From Brevibacillus aydinogluensis (GTDB lineage: Bacteria; Bacillota; Bacilli; Brevibacillales; Brevibacillaceae), in assembly GCF_031954365.1 (NCBI RefSeq), contig NZ_JAUSVZ010000008.1: 64,000 bases of DNA; one strand, 5' to 3'. A program made the position numbers and the translations under genes. Position 1 is the stretch's first letter. Every line of letters starts with the position of its first letter. Shown one piece after another: positions 1 to 8,503 of the stretch. The notes beneath the pieces were generated by a model that was not told the origin of the DNA, did not search any database, and was given only the letters and a program-made list of their open reading frames with translations.

Positions 1-1
1 A

Positions 2-67
2 AAAAGGGTTGAACAGTATCGGGAGTGGCTGGCCGGAAGAAAGGAAGAGCCGGATGCCGAACTTTAA
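2..67 (+). CDS. C-terminal end of an upstream phage gene (partial)
   Basis: Reading frame 2 is open from the window edge to a TAA at 65-67 and encodes a hydrophilic tail ending in GRKEEPDAEL. It overlaps the start of the next gene by 14 bases, the same tight packing seen through the rest of the phage late operon. Too little is present to name a product. By position it would be another head or connector gene. Confidence 0.45.
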   Translation, partial: KRVEQYREWLAGRKEEPDAEL

Positions 68-383
68 AGATTTGGTCCAGGATGATCTGACCGTATTCTT
101 CAACCCTGATGAATTCGGCGAGATTCACAACATCGACGGCAATGACGTCCTGGTCGTGATTGATGCGGACACCTTGAGGGAAAAGGTGGTAAATGGCGCG
201 AGCATGTACCCGACACACAGTGGTGTGATGCTGTCAGAATTCATGATGTTTGTCAAAGTGGATGACATCCAGAAACCAGACGTTGGGCAGTACATCACTG
301 TGGACGGGGACGAGTACATGGTAACAGACGTGACAGAAGCAGCGGGCGTCTACCTAATCACATTGGGAGCAAATCAGGTATGA
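54..383 (+). CDS. Phage head-tail joining protein, lambda FII / Phage_attach-like
   Basis: A 109-residue protein. An FxPDEFGE segment is followed by beta-rich sequence ending VDGDEYMVTDV...VYLITLG. This resembles the lambda FII / Gifsy-2 joining family, in which the protein sits between portal-connector and tail and completes the head for tail attachment. The ATG at 54 is chosen because AAGGAAGAG lies 4 bases upstream; the TTG at 9 has no ribosome site. It overlaps the upstream partial gene and shares ATGA with the next gene. Family assignment is from overall pattern, not a catalytic motif. If right, it argues that head genes lie just outside the window. Confidence 0.6.
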   Translation: MPNFKDLVQDDLTVFFNPDEFGEIHNIDGNDVLVVIDADTLREKVVNGASMYPTHSGVMLSEFMMFVKVDDIQKPDVGQYITVDGDEYMVTDVTEAAGVYLITLGANQV

Positions 384-967
384 TCGAATTGACCATGGCA
401 CAGGTGGAAAAAGCCCAAAGAATGCTGTCTCATCTCCCGGATGCGGCGCCAGAAGCAATGGCCAGAGCAATCAACCGAGCTGCGGAGGCAGCCAAAACCG
501 AAGCGGCTAGAAAGGTACGGGAGACGTATATCGTACGCCACAAAGACGTGGTGGATACGATCAAGATTTCAAGGGCATCGCCTACCCATTTGATGGCCCG
601 AGTGATCTCCACTGGTACCGTCTTTCCGCTGACAAAATTCCGTGTCACGCCAAAAGAACCGCAACCGCAAAGGGCTGCTGCGGTGCGCTGGAAAAAGGCA
701 AGGCCGTTTAAAGTCACCGCGCGCGTCAAACGTGGCGAGGGAGGACCGATCAAGTCAGCATTTGTGGCCCGTATGAGTAGCGGGCATGTGGGAGTGTTCA
801 AACGGGTGAGCGAAGCCCGAAGCCCAATTCAACAGTTGTATGGACCGTCTATTCCGCAAATGTTGGATAGCAAGACGGTTAGCGAATGGGTGTATGAAAA
901 GGCCCGAGAAACGATGGACAAAAGGCTGGATCATGAGATCACACGGATTTTGGAGGCGAATCGATGA
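380..967 (+). CDS. Phage minor tail protein Z-like (GPZ family)
   Basis: A 195-residue basic protein. Its N-terminal half is helical and rich in Ala, Arg and Glu (AINRAAEAAKTEAARKVRETY), followed by a beta-rich segment. This is the layout of the prophage minor tail Z family of proteins, which are needed for tail completion. The start overlaps the preceding stop (ATGA) and its own stop overlaps the next start (ATGA), indicating translational coupling. It lies between the joining protein and a probable tail terminator, as in other P2/lambda-like late operons. Confidence 0.65.
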   Translation: MIELTMAQVEKAQRMLSHLPDAAPEAMARAINRAAEAAKTEAARKVRETYIVRHKDVVDTIKISRASPTHLMARVISTGTVFPLTKFRVTPKEPQPQRAAAVRWKKARPFKVTARVKRGEGGPIKSAFVARMSSGHVGVFKRVSEARSPIQQLYGPSIPQMLDSKTVSEWVYEKARETMDKRLDHEITRILEANR

Positions 968-1419
968 CACCTATCGTTATGCTGGATCAACTAGTAGAAC
1001 GTCTGAAGTCGATCGTAAGTAATTTCGAGTTGCCGTCCAATGTTGAGGGAGTAAAGAAGGCTCCGCAGGTACTTGCAGGTTATCTTCCGGAAAAGAGGCA
1101 AAACCAAGACCAACCGGACCTACCTTACGTGATTGCACGGTTTTTGGGAGACAACGAGACAGACGAGCAGGCGACTGCTACGGTAAAAATCATCGTTGGT
1201 ACCTACAGCAAAGACCAAAAAGACGGTTGGAGAGATACGCTGAACGTTCTCACGCGCATCAAGCAAGAGCTGCTGGCCCGCCCTGTGTTTGGCGGGTCTT
1301 TTCTCGTTGCTCGACCTATCAAAACGGAGCTGCCCGAAGAACATCCCTATCCGGAATGGTGGGGGACTATCACTCTCGACGTGATCATTCCTCAAATGGA
1401 GGAAGAAGGAGGTTTTTAG
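964..1419 (+). CDS. Probable phage tail completion/terminator protein
   Basis: A 151-residue protein just upstream of the sheath gene. Its centre (LPYVIARFLGDNETDEQATATVKIIVGTY split around residues 55-80) and the conserved PYPEWWGTITL near the C-terminus resemble tail-terminator-type proteins of Firmicutes myoviruses, which cap the tail tube before head joining. I do not recognise a decisive motif. The call rests on size, position between GPZ and the sheath, and general similarity. ATGA overlap at both gene boundaries upstream supports membership of the same operon. Confidence 0.5.
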   Translation: MTPIVMLDQLVERLKSIVSNFELPSNVEGVKKAPQVLAGYLPEKRQNQDQPDLPYVIARFLGDNETDEQATATVKIIVGTYSKDQKDGWRDTLNVLTRIKQELLARPVFGGSFLVARPIKTELPEEHPYPEWWGTITLDVIIPQMEEEGGF

Positions 1420-1422
1420 CAC

Positions 1423-1749
1423 ATGGCAGGAAAGAAAACCAGCGAAAAAGAGACTGCGATCGAGGTGAAATCGGCGCAGTCAACGGAGCAGCCTAAACAA
1501 ACGACTGGCGAGCAATTGATTTACTGCGGTCCGGCGCTGCCGAATGGCTTGCTCAGTCGCTTTGTTGTGTTCCGAGATGGCCTGCCGAAACATTTGGAAG
1601 AGCACTTCAAGAAGTGTCCGGCGCTGGAGAAGTGCTTTGTTCCGGTTCAAGCGCTGGGAGAGACACTGAAGGCGCAGGCTGTCAAAGGGAGCGCAGAACA
1701 CGCATTGTATCATGCGTTAAAAAACCATTTCGGCGGGGGTGAACAGTAA
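1423..1749 (+). CDS. Small phage structural-module protein, unknown function
   Basis: A 108-residue protein with a strong ribosome site (GAAGGAGG, 1406-1413). Residues 1-27 are polar and probably disordered (KKTSEKETAIEVKSAQSTEQ). The remainder carries LPNGLLSRFVVFRDGLPKHL and a Cys in KCP and EKCF. Small proteins of this kind are found directly before the sheath gene in Bacilli myoviruses, but I cannot name a role. Its stop overlaps the sheath start as TAATG, so expression is likely coupled to the sheath. Confidence 0.6.
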   Translation: MAGKKTSEKETAIEVKSAQSTEQPKQTTGEQLIYCGPALPNGLLSRFVVFRDGLPKHLEEHFKKCPALEKCFVPVQALGETLKAQAVKGSAEHALYHALKNHFGGGEQ

Positions 1750-3212
1750 TGTCCTTTCAACACGGTGTGTATGGCAGTGAAGTCCCCACCTCGGTTCTTA
1801 CTCCTGTGGAAGTCAACGCAGGATTGCCGGTGGTGTTCGGGACCGCGCCGATCAACCTGGCGAGCACGCAAGAATACGTCAACAAGCCAGTCTTGGTTTA
1901 TAGCTACCACGAAGCGGAACAAGCGCTGGGATACTCGGATGATTGGGAAAAGTACACTCTTTGTGAGTTTATGGATTCCCACTTTTCGAAGTTCAATATG
2001 GCACCGGTCGTATTCGTGAACGTATTGGATCCGAAGACGCACAAGACCACCGAGACAGATAAGTCGATTCCTCACGCAAACAAGGTGTCCAAAATCAATG
2101 AGGAGGGGATTCTTCTGGATTCCCTCGTGGTCAAACTCAGTGAGGCAGGCCAACCATTGGTGAAGGGCACAGACTATATCGCCTCCTTTGATGAAAATGG
2201 AAAGGTGGTCATCACTGCTGTAGAGGGCGGGGACATTCCCGGAACTCAAACAAGCCTGGTCGTGTCATACGACAAGCTGGACCCGGAGGCTGTAACCACC
2301 ACCGACATCATTGGTGGCGTGGACGGTTCCACCGGCGAATACACCGGATTGGAGTTGATCAATCAGGTGTTCCCGTTGTTCCGCATGGTTCCGGGTCAAA
2401 TTCTGGCACCTGGATGGAGCCAAGATCCGGTTGTGGCTGCTGTTATTAAAGCGAAGAGCAGCAATATTAACGGCGTTTTTAGGGCGATTTCTGTCGTTGA
2501 TTTGGACTCCTCTTCTGAGGGTGCGGATCACTACACAAAAGCCCCAGCGTGGAAAAATGACAACAATTACACAGATCCTCTGCAGATTCCTTGCTGGCCC
2601 AAAGTAAAGCTGGGAGACAAAGTGTTCCACCTATCTACTCAAGTGGCTGGCGTAATCTGCAAGACGGATGCGGATCACGATGATATCCCCTATGTCAGCC
2701 CATCAAATAAAAACCTGCAAGCCAACGCTGTTGTCACAGAGAGCGGGGCGGAGGTCTCGCTGGGGCTCGATCAGGCAAATTACCTCAACTCACAGGGGAT
2801 TGTCACTGCGCTCAACTTCACCGGTGGATACAAGCTGTGGGGGAACCATACGGCCGCCTATCCGGCTATTACGGATGTGAAAGATTCGTTTATCGCAGTT
2901 CGTCGGATGTTCAACTGGATCAATAACACCCTGATTCTTACGTACTTCGAAAACGTGGATGACCCGACAAACCGCCGTTTGATTGACTCCGTAGTAGATA
3001 GTGTAAACCTCTGGTTGAATGGATTGACAGCACGAGGTGCGCTGCTTGGCGGAAGGGTGGCTTTCTTGAGTGAGGAGAACCCGACGAGTGATCTTTTGGC
3101 CGGGATTGTACGGTTTCATTTGTACCTGGCCTCACCGATTCCTGCGCAGGCGATCCAATTCACCTTGGAGTACGATGTAAGCTATTTGAATACGCTGTTC
3201 GCAGCGGCATAA
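1749..3212 (+). CDS. Phage tail sheath protein
   Basis: A 487-residue protein that forms the contractile outer sheath. The N-terminus HGVYGSEVPTSVLTPVEV is the typical opening of FI/gpFI-type sheath proteins. The middle has the GGVDGSTGEYTGLE segment, and the C-terminal third has RRMFNWINNTLILTYFENVDDPTNRRLID, the conserved core that packs against the tube. Length is normal for P2-type sheaths. It is followed 15 bases later by the tube gene, the expected order. The presence of a sheath defines the particle as a myovirus or contractile tailocin. Confidence 0.93.
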   Translation: MSFQHGVYGSEVPTSVLTPVEVNAGLPVVFGTAPINLASTQEYVNKPVLVYSYHEAEQALGYSDDWEKYTLCEFMDSHFSKFNMAPVVFVNVLDPKTHKTTETDKSIPHANKVSKINEEGILLDSLVVKLSEAGQPLVKGTDYIASFDENGKVVITAVEGGDIPGTQTSLVVSYDKLDPEAVTTTDIIGGVDGSTGEYTGLELINQVFPLFRMVPGQILAPGWSQDPVVAAVIKAKSSNINGVFRAISVVDLDSSSEGADHYTKAPAWKNDNNYTDPLQIPCWPKVKLGDKVFHLSTQVAGVICKTDADHDDIPYVSPSNKNLQANAVVTESGAEVSLGLDQANYLNSQGIVTALNFTGGYKLWGNHTAAYPAITDVKDSFIAVRRMFNWINNTLILTYFENVDDPTNRRLIDSVVDSVNLWLNGLTARGALLGGRVAFLSEENPTSDLLAGIVRFHLYLASPIPAQAIQFTLEYDVSYLNTLFAAA

Positions 3213-3227
3213 CGGAGGCGATGAGTG

Positions 3228-3749
3228 ATGAACAAACTGCCTGAACGACTAAAGGATTTTCGGGTGTATCTTGCGGGGAGAAACGCGCTGCTGGGTATCG
3301 CAGATGTGACGCTGCCGTCATTTGACATGATGACGGAGACAGTGAAAGCGGCCGGGATTCTCGGTGAGTATGAGTCGCCGACCATGGGACATATGCAGAG
3401 CATGAAACTCCCGTTGAATTTCCGGGTTTTGACAGAGGAGCAGGTTTATTTCCTCAGACCGGAAGCCCACAGGATTGATCTGCGTGGTGAAATTCAAGTC
3501 TACGATGCAGCAACTGGACAGTATAAAGGCGTTGCTGTCCGTCTGGTAGCCCAGGGCCCGGCAACAAAGGTGGACCTGGGTAAATTCGAGAAAAGCGCAG
3601 GAACGGGCGGGTCAGTGGAACTGGAGATTTATTACCTCAAGCTCGAAATTGACAGGAAGACACGTGTTGAATTCGACCGTTTCAACTATGTCTTTGCGGT
3701 CGATGGAGTGGATTACATGAAGTCTACAAGAAATGCCCTCGGGCTTTAA
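3228..3749 (+). CDS. Phage major tail tube protein
   Basis: A 173-residue protein that polymerises into the inner tail tube through which DNA passes. It follows the FII-type pattern: an N-terminal LPERLKDFRVYLAGRN strand, then DVTLPSFDMMTETVKAAGILGE, and a long beta-rich body. The ATG at 3228 sits 9 bases after GGAGG; a GTG at 3225 in the same frame adds one residue. It is co-oriented with the sheath and followed by the E/E' chaperone pair, exactly the P2-like order. Confidence 0.9.
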   Translation: MNKLPERLKDFRVYLAGRNALLGIADVTLPSFDMMTETVKAAGILGEYESPTMGHMQSMKLPLNFRVLTEEQVYFLRPEAHRIDLRGEIQVYDAATGQYKGVAVRLVAQGPATKVDLGKFEKSAGTGGSVELEIYYLKLEIDRKTRVEFDRFNYVFAVDGVDYMKSTRNALGL

Positions 3750-3761
3750 TTGGAGGTTACG

Positions 3762-4064
3762 ATGAAAAAAGTCAAGCTTATCAAACCGTTGGAAAAGGAT
3801 GGCCAAAGGATCGAAGAAATCGAGCTGAAACTGTCGGAACTAACAGGATCGGATCTGGTTCAAGTAGAGCGGCAGGCGCGTCTGCAAGGCGACTTGAGCC
3901 CAGATCCGCTTTTTTCTGCCGATGGTTTGGCTGTCATTGCTGCTCGCGTGTCGGGATTGCTCCCGGAAGACATCAAGAGCCTTCATGCCCCTGATTTCCT
4001 GACTGTGATTAATACAGTGAAAAATTTTTTGTACGGATGGGTTTTGCCGGAGAGCATGCGCTAG
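3762..4064 (+). CDS. Phage tail assembly chaperone, gpE-like (0-frame product)
   Basis: A 100-residue protein of the gpE / tail assembly chaperone family, which coats the tape measure protein during tube polymerisation. The sequence shows a short beta region (KKVKLIKPLEKDGQRIEEI) then helices with LSELTGSDLVQVERQARLQG and LLPEDIKSLHAPDFLTVINTVKNFLYG. The ATG at 3762 has GGAGG 5 bases upstream. Near its 3' end it crosses a slippery run (4022-4031) that would let a fraction of ribosomes enter the -1 frame and add the next ORF, as known for P2 E/E'. Confidence 0.85.
   Translation: MKKVKLIKPLEKDGQRIEEIELKLSELTGSDLVQVERQARLQGDLSPDPLFSADGLAVIAARVSGLLPEDIKSLHAPDFLTVINTVKNFLYGWVLPESMR
4022..4031 (+). 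promoter_or_regulatory. Programmed -1 ribosomal frameshift site
   Basis: Codons AAA-AAT-TTT-TTG of the gpE frame contain two overlapping X-XXY-YYZ heptamers: A-AAT-TTT (4022-4028) and T-TTT-TTG (4025-4031). The following ORF (to 4219) is in the -1 frame and is open back through this site. Slippage here gives a gpE-E' fusion ending just inside the tape measure gene. -1 slippage between tail chaperone and G/GT or E/E' partners is established for lambda and P2. Which heptamer is used is inference. Confidence 0.75.
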
Positions 4065-4219
4065 CAGATTTCCGAAGAGCTGTCCTGAAAATGGCCCGAA
4101 ACGAATACACACCCGTGAATATTTGGATGGATATGCCGCTGATGGAATTCTCCGAGTGGGTACACACGGCGATCGAATTGGATAAAGAGGTAAGGGAGGC
4201 GGGAGGAAATGGCTCGTAA
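4037..4219 (+). CDS. gpE' extension of the tail assembly chaperone (-1 frame)
   Basis: An open frame encoding about 60 residues (MGFAGEHALADFRRAVLKMARNEY... ending EAGGNGS). It lies in the -1 frame relative to gpE, overlaps its last 28 bases, and has no ribosome site before its ATG. It is therefore best read as a C-terminal extension made by frameshifting rather than as a free protein. The helical, charged content and the position immediately before the tape measure gene match E' of P2-like phages. Its stop lies 11 bases past the tape measure start. Confidence 0.8.
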   Translation: MGFAGEHALADFRRAVLKMARNEYTPVNIWMDMPLMEFSEWVHTAIELDKEVREAGGNGS

Positions 4220-6443
4220 GGTTCATGAAGTGAGTTTTGCCATCGCTGGCCGGCTGGCAACATCGTTTAAAGGGGCGTTTTCTTCCGCCTCTTACCAGAT
4301 GGCACGGCTATCCGAGGAAACGGACGCTCTGAAAAGGGAACTGAAACAGCTTGAGAAGGACCACAAAGCCGGAACCATTACAACGGAGCAATATACTGCA
4401 GCACAGGAGAAACTGACAGCCGCGATCAACAGGCAAGAACATGCGTATCAAGCCTTGCTGCGGCAACAGAGCCGAAGACAGACGCATTTGGAAAATCGCA
4501 GCGATGCTGTAGGAAAGATGGGCGAAACGCCTGTGATGGCTGCTCACCTTGTTGGAGCGGTTGTGGCGGCTACAGATTATGAGGAAGCGCTGAGGCGCAT
4601 ACAAATCCAGTCCGAACTGACGGCACAACAACAGCAGCAAGCTTTTGACATCATCCGGCGTGCGCACCTTTCTGGCCTGGGCGAAGGCATGGCCGCGACT
4701 ACAGAAGCATATGGCATCATGTCGCAAACGATCCGGAATGAAACGGCCGAGCAGCAGCAGTTAATCCTGCAGGGGGCGTTGGCCGCTGAAAGATATTGGG
4801 GCGCAGGTGTAATGGAAATCAACAGGTCGATGCACAACCTGACGAACAACTTCGAAAACCTGTCCAAAACAGAGGCAATGGATCTGATCATCTCCGGTTT
4901 TCGCAACGGTTTGAACTATGCGGATGACTTTCTGGATACGCTGTACGAGTATTCGCCGCAGTTTGACTCGTTGGGTTATTCCGCCAAACAGTTTTACGCT
5001 TACCTGGAGGCAGCGAAATCAGCCGGCGCCTGGAACTTGGATAAGGCAGCCGACGCAGCGAAGGAATTCAATATTCGGGCCAAAGACGGCAGCAAAACGA
5101 CGGAAGATGCGTTCAAAGCCTTGGGTCTGAATGCAAAACAGATGGCCTTGGACATTGCAAACGGCGGTCAGGCGGGCATTCGGGCGTGGAACAAGACGAT
5201 TGATGCGCTGAACAAGGTGCGGGATCCGGTCAAACGTAATCAGATCGGCGTCGCTTTGTTTGGGACGCAGTGGGAAGATCTGACGGAAAAAGTGATCTTG
5301 AGTATGAAGATCATGGACGATGCTGGGTCCGCAATCGATGGCGCTACGCAAAAAGTGGTAGCAGCCTCAACAGCAGCCCGTAACGGGGCACCTACCTGGA
5401 CGCAATTGGGCAGACAGATCCAGGATACCGCTGCGACGGTAGGAAATCAGTTTTTGCCTGTTATCGGTCCTATGGTCAGCAGTTTGATCGATGGGGCGAA
5501 ATGGGTCGGAAATTTCGCCCAGGAACATCCACAGCTAACCTCAGTCATCGTGGGAACAACAGCAGCGCTGATCGGTGCAAGAATCGCGTGGTTCGGGCTG
5601 CGTGCGGCATGGTCAACTGCAGCGTTGATCGGGAATGGATTGTCAAGCATCTTTCTCCGACAGGCTGCAGCACAGACTTTGGCTTCAACCGCAACCGGTA
5701 GATTGACACTGGCTCAGCGTGCCCTCAACATTGCCATGCGATTGAATCCAATCGGTATGGTGATTACGGCGATTGGCGCCCTTGTAATGGCCGGCGTCTA
5801 CCTGTACCAAAACTGGGATAAGGTGAAACTGGCCGGGCAGCAACTTTGGTTGAGTATGAAAATCAATTTTATGAACTTAAAACTAGCTGGATTAGAAGCA
5901 TTTCAGGGCCTAATGGATGCGGCGGCCCCGATCATTTCCATCCTGCCGGATTCGATTTCAAGCAGCTTTGACAGCATGCGGCAAAGCATCTCATCCAGTA
6001 TGGCTCAAGCGCGGGCCGACATCCGGTCATTACAAAGGGAAAAAGACTTGATCAACATGGCCTACGGTGCCTCCAATCGAAATGACGCTGATGCAGCCAG
6101 ACAGGAGCAACTTGCGGCACGATTTGCGGCACATGGCAGCCATCGAGACGGGCTTCCATACGTTCCATTTGACGGCTATCGGGCCATTTTGCACCGAGGC
6201 GAAAGGGTTCTGACGGAGGAAGAAAACAAACGGTACGAGCAGATGACATCCTGGAGGAATGTCGGGAGTCAACTTCCTGCCACAGGTTCAAGACCGGTTG
6301 TTATCCACTTGAACTATGCGCCTCAGCTTCATGGTGGAGATCCGGCTGTGATCGAGCCTGTCTTGCGGGAGGATAAGCGAACCCTTATGGATCAAATGCG
6401 TTCGCTTGACCGGTATGAAAGGATGGTGTCATACGCTGGCTAA
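4209..6443 (+). CDS. Phage tail tape measure protein
   Basis: A 744-residue protein that sets tail length and passes through the tube. Residues 20-100 form a coiled coil (repeated Leu/Glu/Lys heptads, KRELKQLEKDHKAG). The middle (about 110-400) has the TP901-type core with the segment NRSMHNLTNNFENLSKTEAMDL. Residues about 430-540 contain hydrophobic helices (TSVIVGTTAALIGARIAWFG; IGMVITAIGALVMAGVYLY) that are common in tape measures and may act at the host membrane. The C-terminus has the conserved DGLPYVPFDGYRAILHRGERVLT motif in two adjoining parts. ATG 4209 has GGAGGAA directly upstream. Confidence 0.92.
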   Translation: MARKVHEVSFAIAGRLATSFKGAFSSASYQMARLSEETDALKRELKQLEKDHKAGTITTEQYTAAQEKLTAAINRQEHAYQALLRQQSRRQTHLENRSDAVGKMGETPVMAAHLVGAVVAATDYEEALRRIQIQSELTAQQQQQAFDIIRRAHLSGLGEGMAATTEAYGIMSQTIRNETAEQQQLILQGALAAERYWGAGVMEINRSMHNLTNNFENLSKTEAMDLIISGFRNGLNYADDFLDTLYEYSPQFDSLGYSAKQFYAYLEAAKSAGAWNLDKAADAAKEFNIRAKDGSKTTEDAFKALGLNAKQMALDIANGGQAGIRAWNKTIDALNKVRDPVKRNQIGVALFGTQWEDLTEKVILSMKIMDDAGSAIDGATQKVVAASTAARNGAPTWTQLGRQIQDTAATVGNQFLPVIGPMVSSLIDGAKWVGNFAQEHPQLTSVIVGTTAALIGARIAWFGLRAAWSTAALIGNGLSSIFLRQAAAQTLASTATGRLTLAQRALNIAMRLNPIGMVITAIGALVMAGVYLYQNWDKVKLAGQQLWLSMKINFMNLKLAGLEAFQGLMDAAAPIISILPDSISSSFDSMRQSISSSMAQARADIRSLQREKDLINMAYGASNRNDADAARQEQLAARFAAHGSHRDGLPYVPFDGYRAILHRGERVLTEEENKRYEQMTSWRNVGSQLPATGSRPVVIHLNYAPQLHGGDPAVIEPVLREDKRTLMDQMRSLDRYERMVSYAG

Positions 6444-6654
6444 GACCTATGTAACCAAACAGGGAGATATGTGGGATAAGATTGCCTACACGGAACTGGG
6501 CAGCGAGTATTTCATGACAGACCTGATCGACGCCAATCCAGAGCACCGGGAGACGGTCATTTTCCCTGCTAATGTTGAGCTGGTGATTCCCGAAGTGACG
6601 ACCGCCCTGACACCGGACACTTTACCCCCTTGGAAACGGGGTGACACGGGATGA
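6415..6654 (+). CDS. Phage tail protein X (gpX-like, LysM-type)
   Basis: A short protein of about 79 residues with the gpX pattern: TYVTKQGDMWDKIAYTELGSE, a LysM-like opening (T-x-QGDxWDxIA), then LIDANPEH and VELVIPE. In P2-like phages gpX is needed for baseplate hub assembly. The true start is uncertain. ATG 6415 lies inside the end of the tape measure gene without a clear ribosome site; TTG 6406 or a CTG at 6436 downstream of AAAGGA are alternatives. Its stop overlaps the gpD start (ATGA). Confidence 0.8.
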   Translation: MKGWCHTLAKTYVTKQGDMWDKIAYTELGSEYFMTDLIDANPEHRETVIFPANVELVIPEVTTALTPDTLPPWKRGDTG

Positions 6655-7670
6655 CACAGCCGCGCAGCGCACGATTGCAGGTGATCTACAAAAAAACTGA
6701 CATCTCTGCGGACCTGCGCCCCCATTTGCTGAATTGGACGTACACCGACAACTTGAGCGGCCAGGCAGACGACCTGCAACTTACTCTTGAGGACGTCGAC
6801 GGTAGATGGAGAGGCAGTTGGATGCCAGATTTAACTGCCCAATTGCAGGCGACCATCATACGAGAAAATTGGAACCAAGAAGGCAAGGTGGAAAGCCTGC
6901 CTCTTGGTTCATTTGAGGTTGCAGAGATTGAAGTTAATTCCCCGCCATCTACGGTCACGATAAAGGGGATATCTATCCCTGAATCGTCGGGACTTCGCGG
7001 CGAAAGGAAAAACAAGGCATGGGAGAAGACGAAGCTTTCAGCGATTGCTCGAGAAAAAGCTGCTGGAGCTGGCCTCTCCCTTTTTTATGATACAGACGAA
7101 GACCCGGCTTATGACAGGATCGAGCAAACAGAAGAAACGGATCTGGTGTTTTTGTCTCGCTTGTGTAATGATGCCGGGCTTTGCCTGAAAGTAGCCGGTA
7201 CGAAGCTGGTTATCTTCGACGAGGCCAAATACGAGCAGGCGAAGCCGATTGCTACGCTAAAGAGGAGCATGTCCGAAATCAAATCATTCAGAGGAAGGAC
7301 AACAAGTGTTGGCATGTATCGGGCTTGCAAAGTTACCTATTTCTCGGCGGAGGAGAAGCTGAACATATCGGCTACATTCACACCCCCAAAGGCTCCAAAG
7401 ACCGGAAGAACTTTGACAGTCAATGAACGGGTTGCTTCTGTGGCAGAGGCGCAGCGTCTGGCCAAAAAGAAGCTGCGCGAAGCAAACAAAGAGGCCACTC
7501 AGGTTTCCATCACACTTGCTGGTGATCCGCGTTTTGTTGCAGGCGTCACGGTGAACTTAAGTGGATTCGGTGCTTTCGATGGAAAGTACATTGTGACGCA
7601 GGCGACACATAGCCAACAGAATGGTTACGAGACCAGCTTGGAATTACGCCGTTGTCTGGAGGGATACTGA
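6651..7670 (+). CDS. Baseplate hub protein, phage late control D (gpD)-like
   Basis: A 339-residue protein of the late control gene D family (gp27-like hub). The N-terminus RSARLQVIYKKTDISADLRPHLLNW and the ...DNLSGQADDLQLTLEDVDGRW region in two parts are typical. The C-terminal LAGDPRFVAGVTVNLSGFGAFDGKYIV is the conserved domain that presents the spike. It links the tube tip to the central spike (gpV, next gene). Starts within ATGA shared with gpX and ends in TGATG with gpV, consistent with coupled translation of hub components. Confidence 0.88.
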   Translation: MTQPRSARLQVIYKKTDISADLRPHLLNWTYTDNLSGQADDLQLTLEDVDGRWRGSWMPDLTAQLQATIIRENWNQEGKVESLPLGSFEVAEIEVNSPPSTVTIKGISIPESSGLRGERKNKAWEKTKLSAIAREKAAGAGLSLFYDTDEDPAYDRIEQTEETDLVFLSRLCNDAGLCLKVAGTKLVIFDEAKYEQAKPIATLKRSMSEIKSFRGRTTSVGMYRACKVTYFSAEEKLNISATFTPPKAPKTGRTLTVNERVASVAEAQRLAKKKLREANKEATQVSITLAGDPRFVAGVTVNLSGFGAFDGKYIVTQATHSQQNGYETSLELRRCLEGY

Positions 7671-8095
7671 TGGGCAACCTGTTGAATAGCATGATCCGCG
7701 TAGGGAGGGTATCGGCGGTTTACCCAGAACGTTGTACAGCGCGAGTTGCCTTTGATGATCGAGAAGGCCTTGTTTCCTATGAGCTGCCAACGCTCGGACG
7801 CGGCTCTCTGACAAATAAGGACTACTGGCTTCCGGATGTAGACGAGCTCGTCTGGTGTTTATTCCTTCCTTCCGGAAACCAGCAAGGCGTTATCATAGGC
7901 ACGACGTTTAACAAAAAGGATTTGCCGCCAGCGCCTCCCGTACAGGATAGGGACAAGCGGCACTTCCGTTTTGGTGACGGAACATCGATTGAATACGACC
8001 GCAAAAGCCATACGCTGACGATCGACATACCGGACCCGAATGGAAAAGTTGTGATCAACGGCAAGCTGATTGTGAACGAGCCTGGTGGTGAGTAA
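7670..8095 (+). CDS. Baseplate assembly/spike protein, gpV-like
   Basis: A 141-residue protein. Residues 8-75 form an OB-fold-like region (IRVGRVSAVYPERCTARVAF; LPDVDELVWCLFLPSGNQQG) as in gpV/gp5 OB domains, followed by RHFRFGDGTSIEYDRKSHTLTI, the start of a short beta-helical spike. It should form the trimeric membrane-piercing tip. The ATG at 7670 is chosen over TTG 7652 because GGAGGG lies 6 bases upstream and it overlaps the gpD stop. The short spike has no obvious iron-binding HxH tip in what follows. Confidence 0.85.
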   Translation: MGNLLNSMIRVGRVSAVYPERCTARVAFDDREGLVSYELPTLGRGSLTNKDYWLPDVDELVWCLFLPSGNQQGVIIGTTFNKKDLPPAPPVQDRDKRHFRFGDGTSIEYDRKSHTLTIDIPDPNGKVVINGKLIVNEPGGE

Positions 8096-8096
8096 C

Positions 8097-8498
8097 ATGG
8101 GCCAGATCGGAAGCTTCGGCGAGATCGTGTTTGAGGTGTCGCTTGAGAAGATACGTACCTTTTCTGATTTAAAACGCTCTGCCTCTTCTCGGTGGAACGC
8201 GCATGAGCGGTTTGGACAAAAGCCGAGGTCTGAGTTTTTGGGCCCCAACCTGGATGAGATAAGCTTTGTCATGCGCTTTGATGTCAGTCACGGGATGGAC
8301 CCAAAAAAAGAGATGGATCGTCTTCTTGCGTGGTGCCGGTCGGGGAGAGCTGAAACGTTGATCATCGGAGGAATACCGATCGGAATGGACAAGTGGGTAA
8401 TCAAATCCGTTACGCAAAACTGGAAGGTCGTGGATGGTTCGGGAAGACTGCTGATCGGAGAGGCCGACGTGACATTGGAAGAGTACATGAGGCGGTGA
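8097..8498 (+). CDS. Phage tail protein, P2 gpU-like
   Basis: A 133-residue protein. MGQIGSFGEIVFEVSLEKIRTFSDL, the FLGPNLDEISFVMRFDVSHGMDPKKEMDRL stretch and LIIGGIPIGMDKWVIKSV (given here in pieces) are the P2 gpU family pattern, a tail protein needed for tail completion. ATG 8097 begins one base after the gpV stop and has GGTGGTGAG upstream; GTG 8085 would add 4 residues. In P2 this gene lies with the tail module; here it sits between spike and gp25/W genes. Confidence 0.82.
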   Translation: MGQIGSFGEIVFEVSLEKIRTFSDLKRSASSRWNAHERFGQKPRSEFLGPNLDEISFVMRFDVSHGMDPKKEMDRLLAWCRSGRAETLIIGGIPIGMDKWVIKSVTQNWKVVDGSGRLLIGEADVTLEEYMRR

Positions 8499-8503
8499 GG
8501 GGA

